From positions 1 through 5,520 of the forward strand of contig CAMLNB010000237.1 of assembly GCA_946481205.1 (NCBI GenBank): a DNA stretch of 5,520 nt. The letters run 5' to 3'. This stretch comes from an uncultured Kangiella sp. Its GTDB lineage: Bacteria > Pseudomonadota > Gammaproteobacteria > Enterobacterales > DSM-103792. The translations under genes were made by a program, and so were the position numbers. Below, piece by piece: positions 5,151-5,520 of the stretch; position 1 is the first letter of the stretch; each line of letters opens with the position of its first letter. Under the pieces are notes generated by a model, which searched no databases, was not told the DNA's origin, and saw nothing but the letters and a program-made list of their open reading frames with translations.

Positions 5151-5520
5151 GTGGCTCGTCGTCCTCGCTCCACCTCCGCCAACAAAGCGCCGGCACCGGC
5201 GCGCACCAGCAAGCGCCGCTGGTGGCCGTTGTTGCTCAAATTGACCCTGATCGGCTTGCTGTTGTTTGCCTTGCTGCTGCTCTATCTGCATGCCGATGTC
5301 ACGCGCCGGTTTGAAGGGCAGCGCTGGACCGAGCCGGCCAGTGTCTATGCGCGCATCTTGACGCTGCGCGAAGGCGATGCACTCAGCGAAGCCGATTTTC
5401 TGCTGGAACTGAAACTGCTCGGCTATCGCGAAGTGTCAGGGCACGAAGTGAAAGCGCCGAAAGCGGCCGGCGAATATGCGCATCGACCCGGTGGCTTCCT
5501 GATCCGGGCGCGCGCTTTCC
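5151..5520 (+). CDS. mrcB: Penicillin-binding protein 1b (bifunctional transglycosylase/transpeptidase), 3'-truncated by window edge
   Basis: Only the first 123 codons are present, with one base left over. PBP1b is a class A PBP that polymerises lipid II and cross-links peptidoglycan from the inner membrane. Visible order: a basic Ala/Pro-rich cytoplasmic tail (1-23, with RR at 3-4 and KRR at 21-23); one transmembrane anchor (about 24-46, Leu-rich, WWPLLLKLTLIGLLLF onward); then the start of the periplasmic UB2H domain that docks LpoB-type activators in E. coli, recognised by PASVYARILTLREGDALS (62-79), LKLLGYREV (87-95) and GEYAHRPGGFLIRARAF (107-123). The glycosyltransferase and transpeptidase domains lie beyond the window. 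An in-frame TAA at 5139-5141 makes the GTG at 5151 the first possible start; the ribosome site is poor (only a TAAG about 8 nt upstream). The 133 bp after aidB show no clear promoter or terminator. In E. coli mrcB directly follows hrpB, which supports the assignment. Confidence 0.92.
   Translation, partial: MARRPRSTSANKAPAPARTSKRRWWPLLLKLTLIGLLLFALLLLYLHADVTRRFEGQRWTEPASVYARILTLREGDALSEADFLLELKLLGYREVSGHEVKAPKAAGEYAHRPGGFLIRARAF

Noticed and set aside
1..5520. Mobile element, CRISPR array or integration site explaining the extra genes
   Set aside because: No transposase or integrase frame, no regularly spaced repeats, no terminal inverted repeats and no tRNA were found on either strand by reading.

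Overview
The window reads as chromosomal DNA from a GC-rich (roughly 60%) gammaproteobacterium. All five genes lie on the + strand. Two are cut by the window edges: the ATP-dependent helicase gene hrpB on the left, which lacks its 5' end, and the bifunctional penicillin-binding protein 1b gene mrcB on the right, of which only the start is present. In Escherichia coli hrpB and mrcB are direct neighbours, so the roughly 3.2 kb between them here looks like accessory cargo placed in, or lineage-specific genes retained in, an otherwise conserved junction. No transposase, integrase, tRNA, rRNA, CRISPR array or attachment site was seen. The organism call is inferred from gene content and base composition only.

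Layout: (1) 3-1916, HrpB from just before helicase motif IV to its C-terminus. (2) 1917-2249, a 333-base gap with a small GC-rich hairpin, a strong intrinsic terminator for hrpB (1991-2026), a sigma70-like promoter (2028-2056), and a leader of about 185 nt that can fold into a terminator-like hairpin or an alternative helix. (3) 2250-2636, a 128-residue protein of the short S-adenosylmethionine decarboxylase (SpeD/AdoMetDC) family with the processing and catalytic Ser/His/Cys set but altered flanking and substrate-side residues. (4) 2637-2725, an intergenic spacer with two mutually exclusive hairpins. (5) 2726-3211, a 161-residue stand-alone bacterial SET-domain protein with a post-SET zinc-binding cysteine cluster. 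(6) 3212-3367, a gap dominated by a long hairpin. (7) 3368-5017, aidB, a full-length acyl-CoA-dehydrogenase-fold protein of the alkylation response. (8) 5151-5520, the start of mrcB.

The most interesting part is the SpeD-like/SET pair. They are co-oriented, only 89 bp apart, apparently share one promoter, and both families have AdoMet as their ancestral substrate. The SpeD-like protein keeps what self-cleavage to a pyruvoyl enzyme needs but lacks a Glu that binds AdoMet in characterised enzymes, so it may act on another substrate or have lost catalysis. With a potentially switchable leader and an alternative-fold spacer, this two-gene unit is a candidate uncharacterised system. Its function is inference. 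aidB and mrcB look like separate transcription units or a loosely linked downstream stretch.
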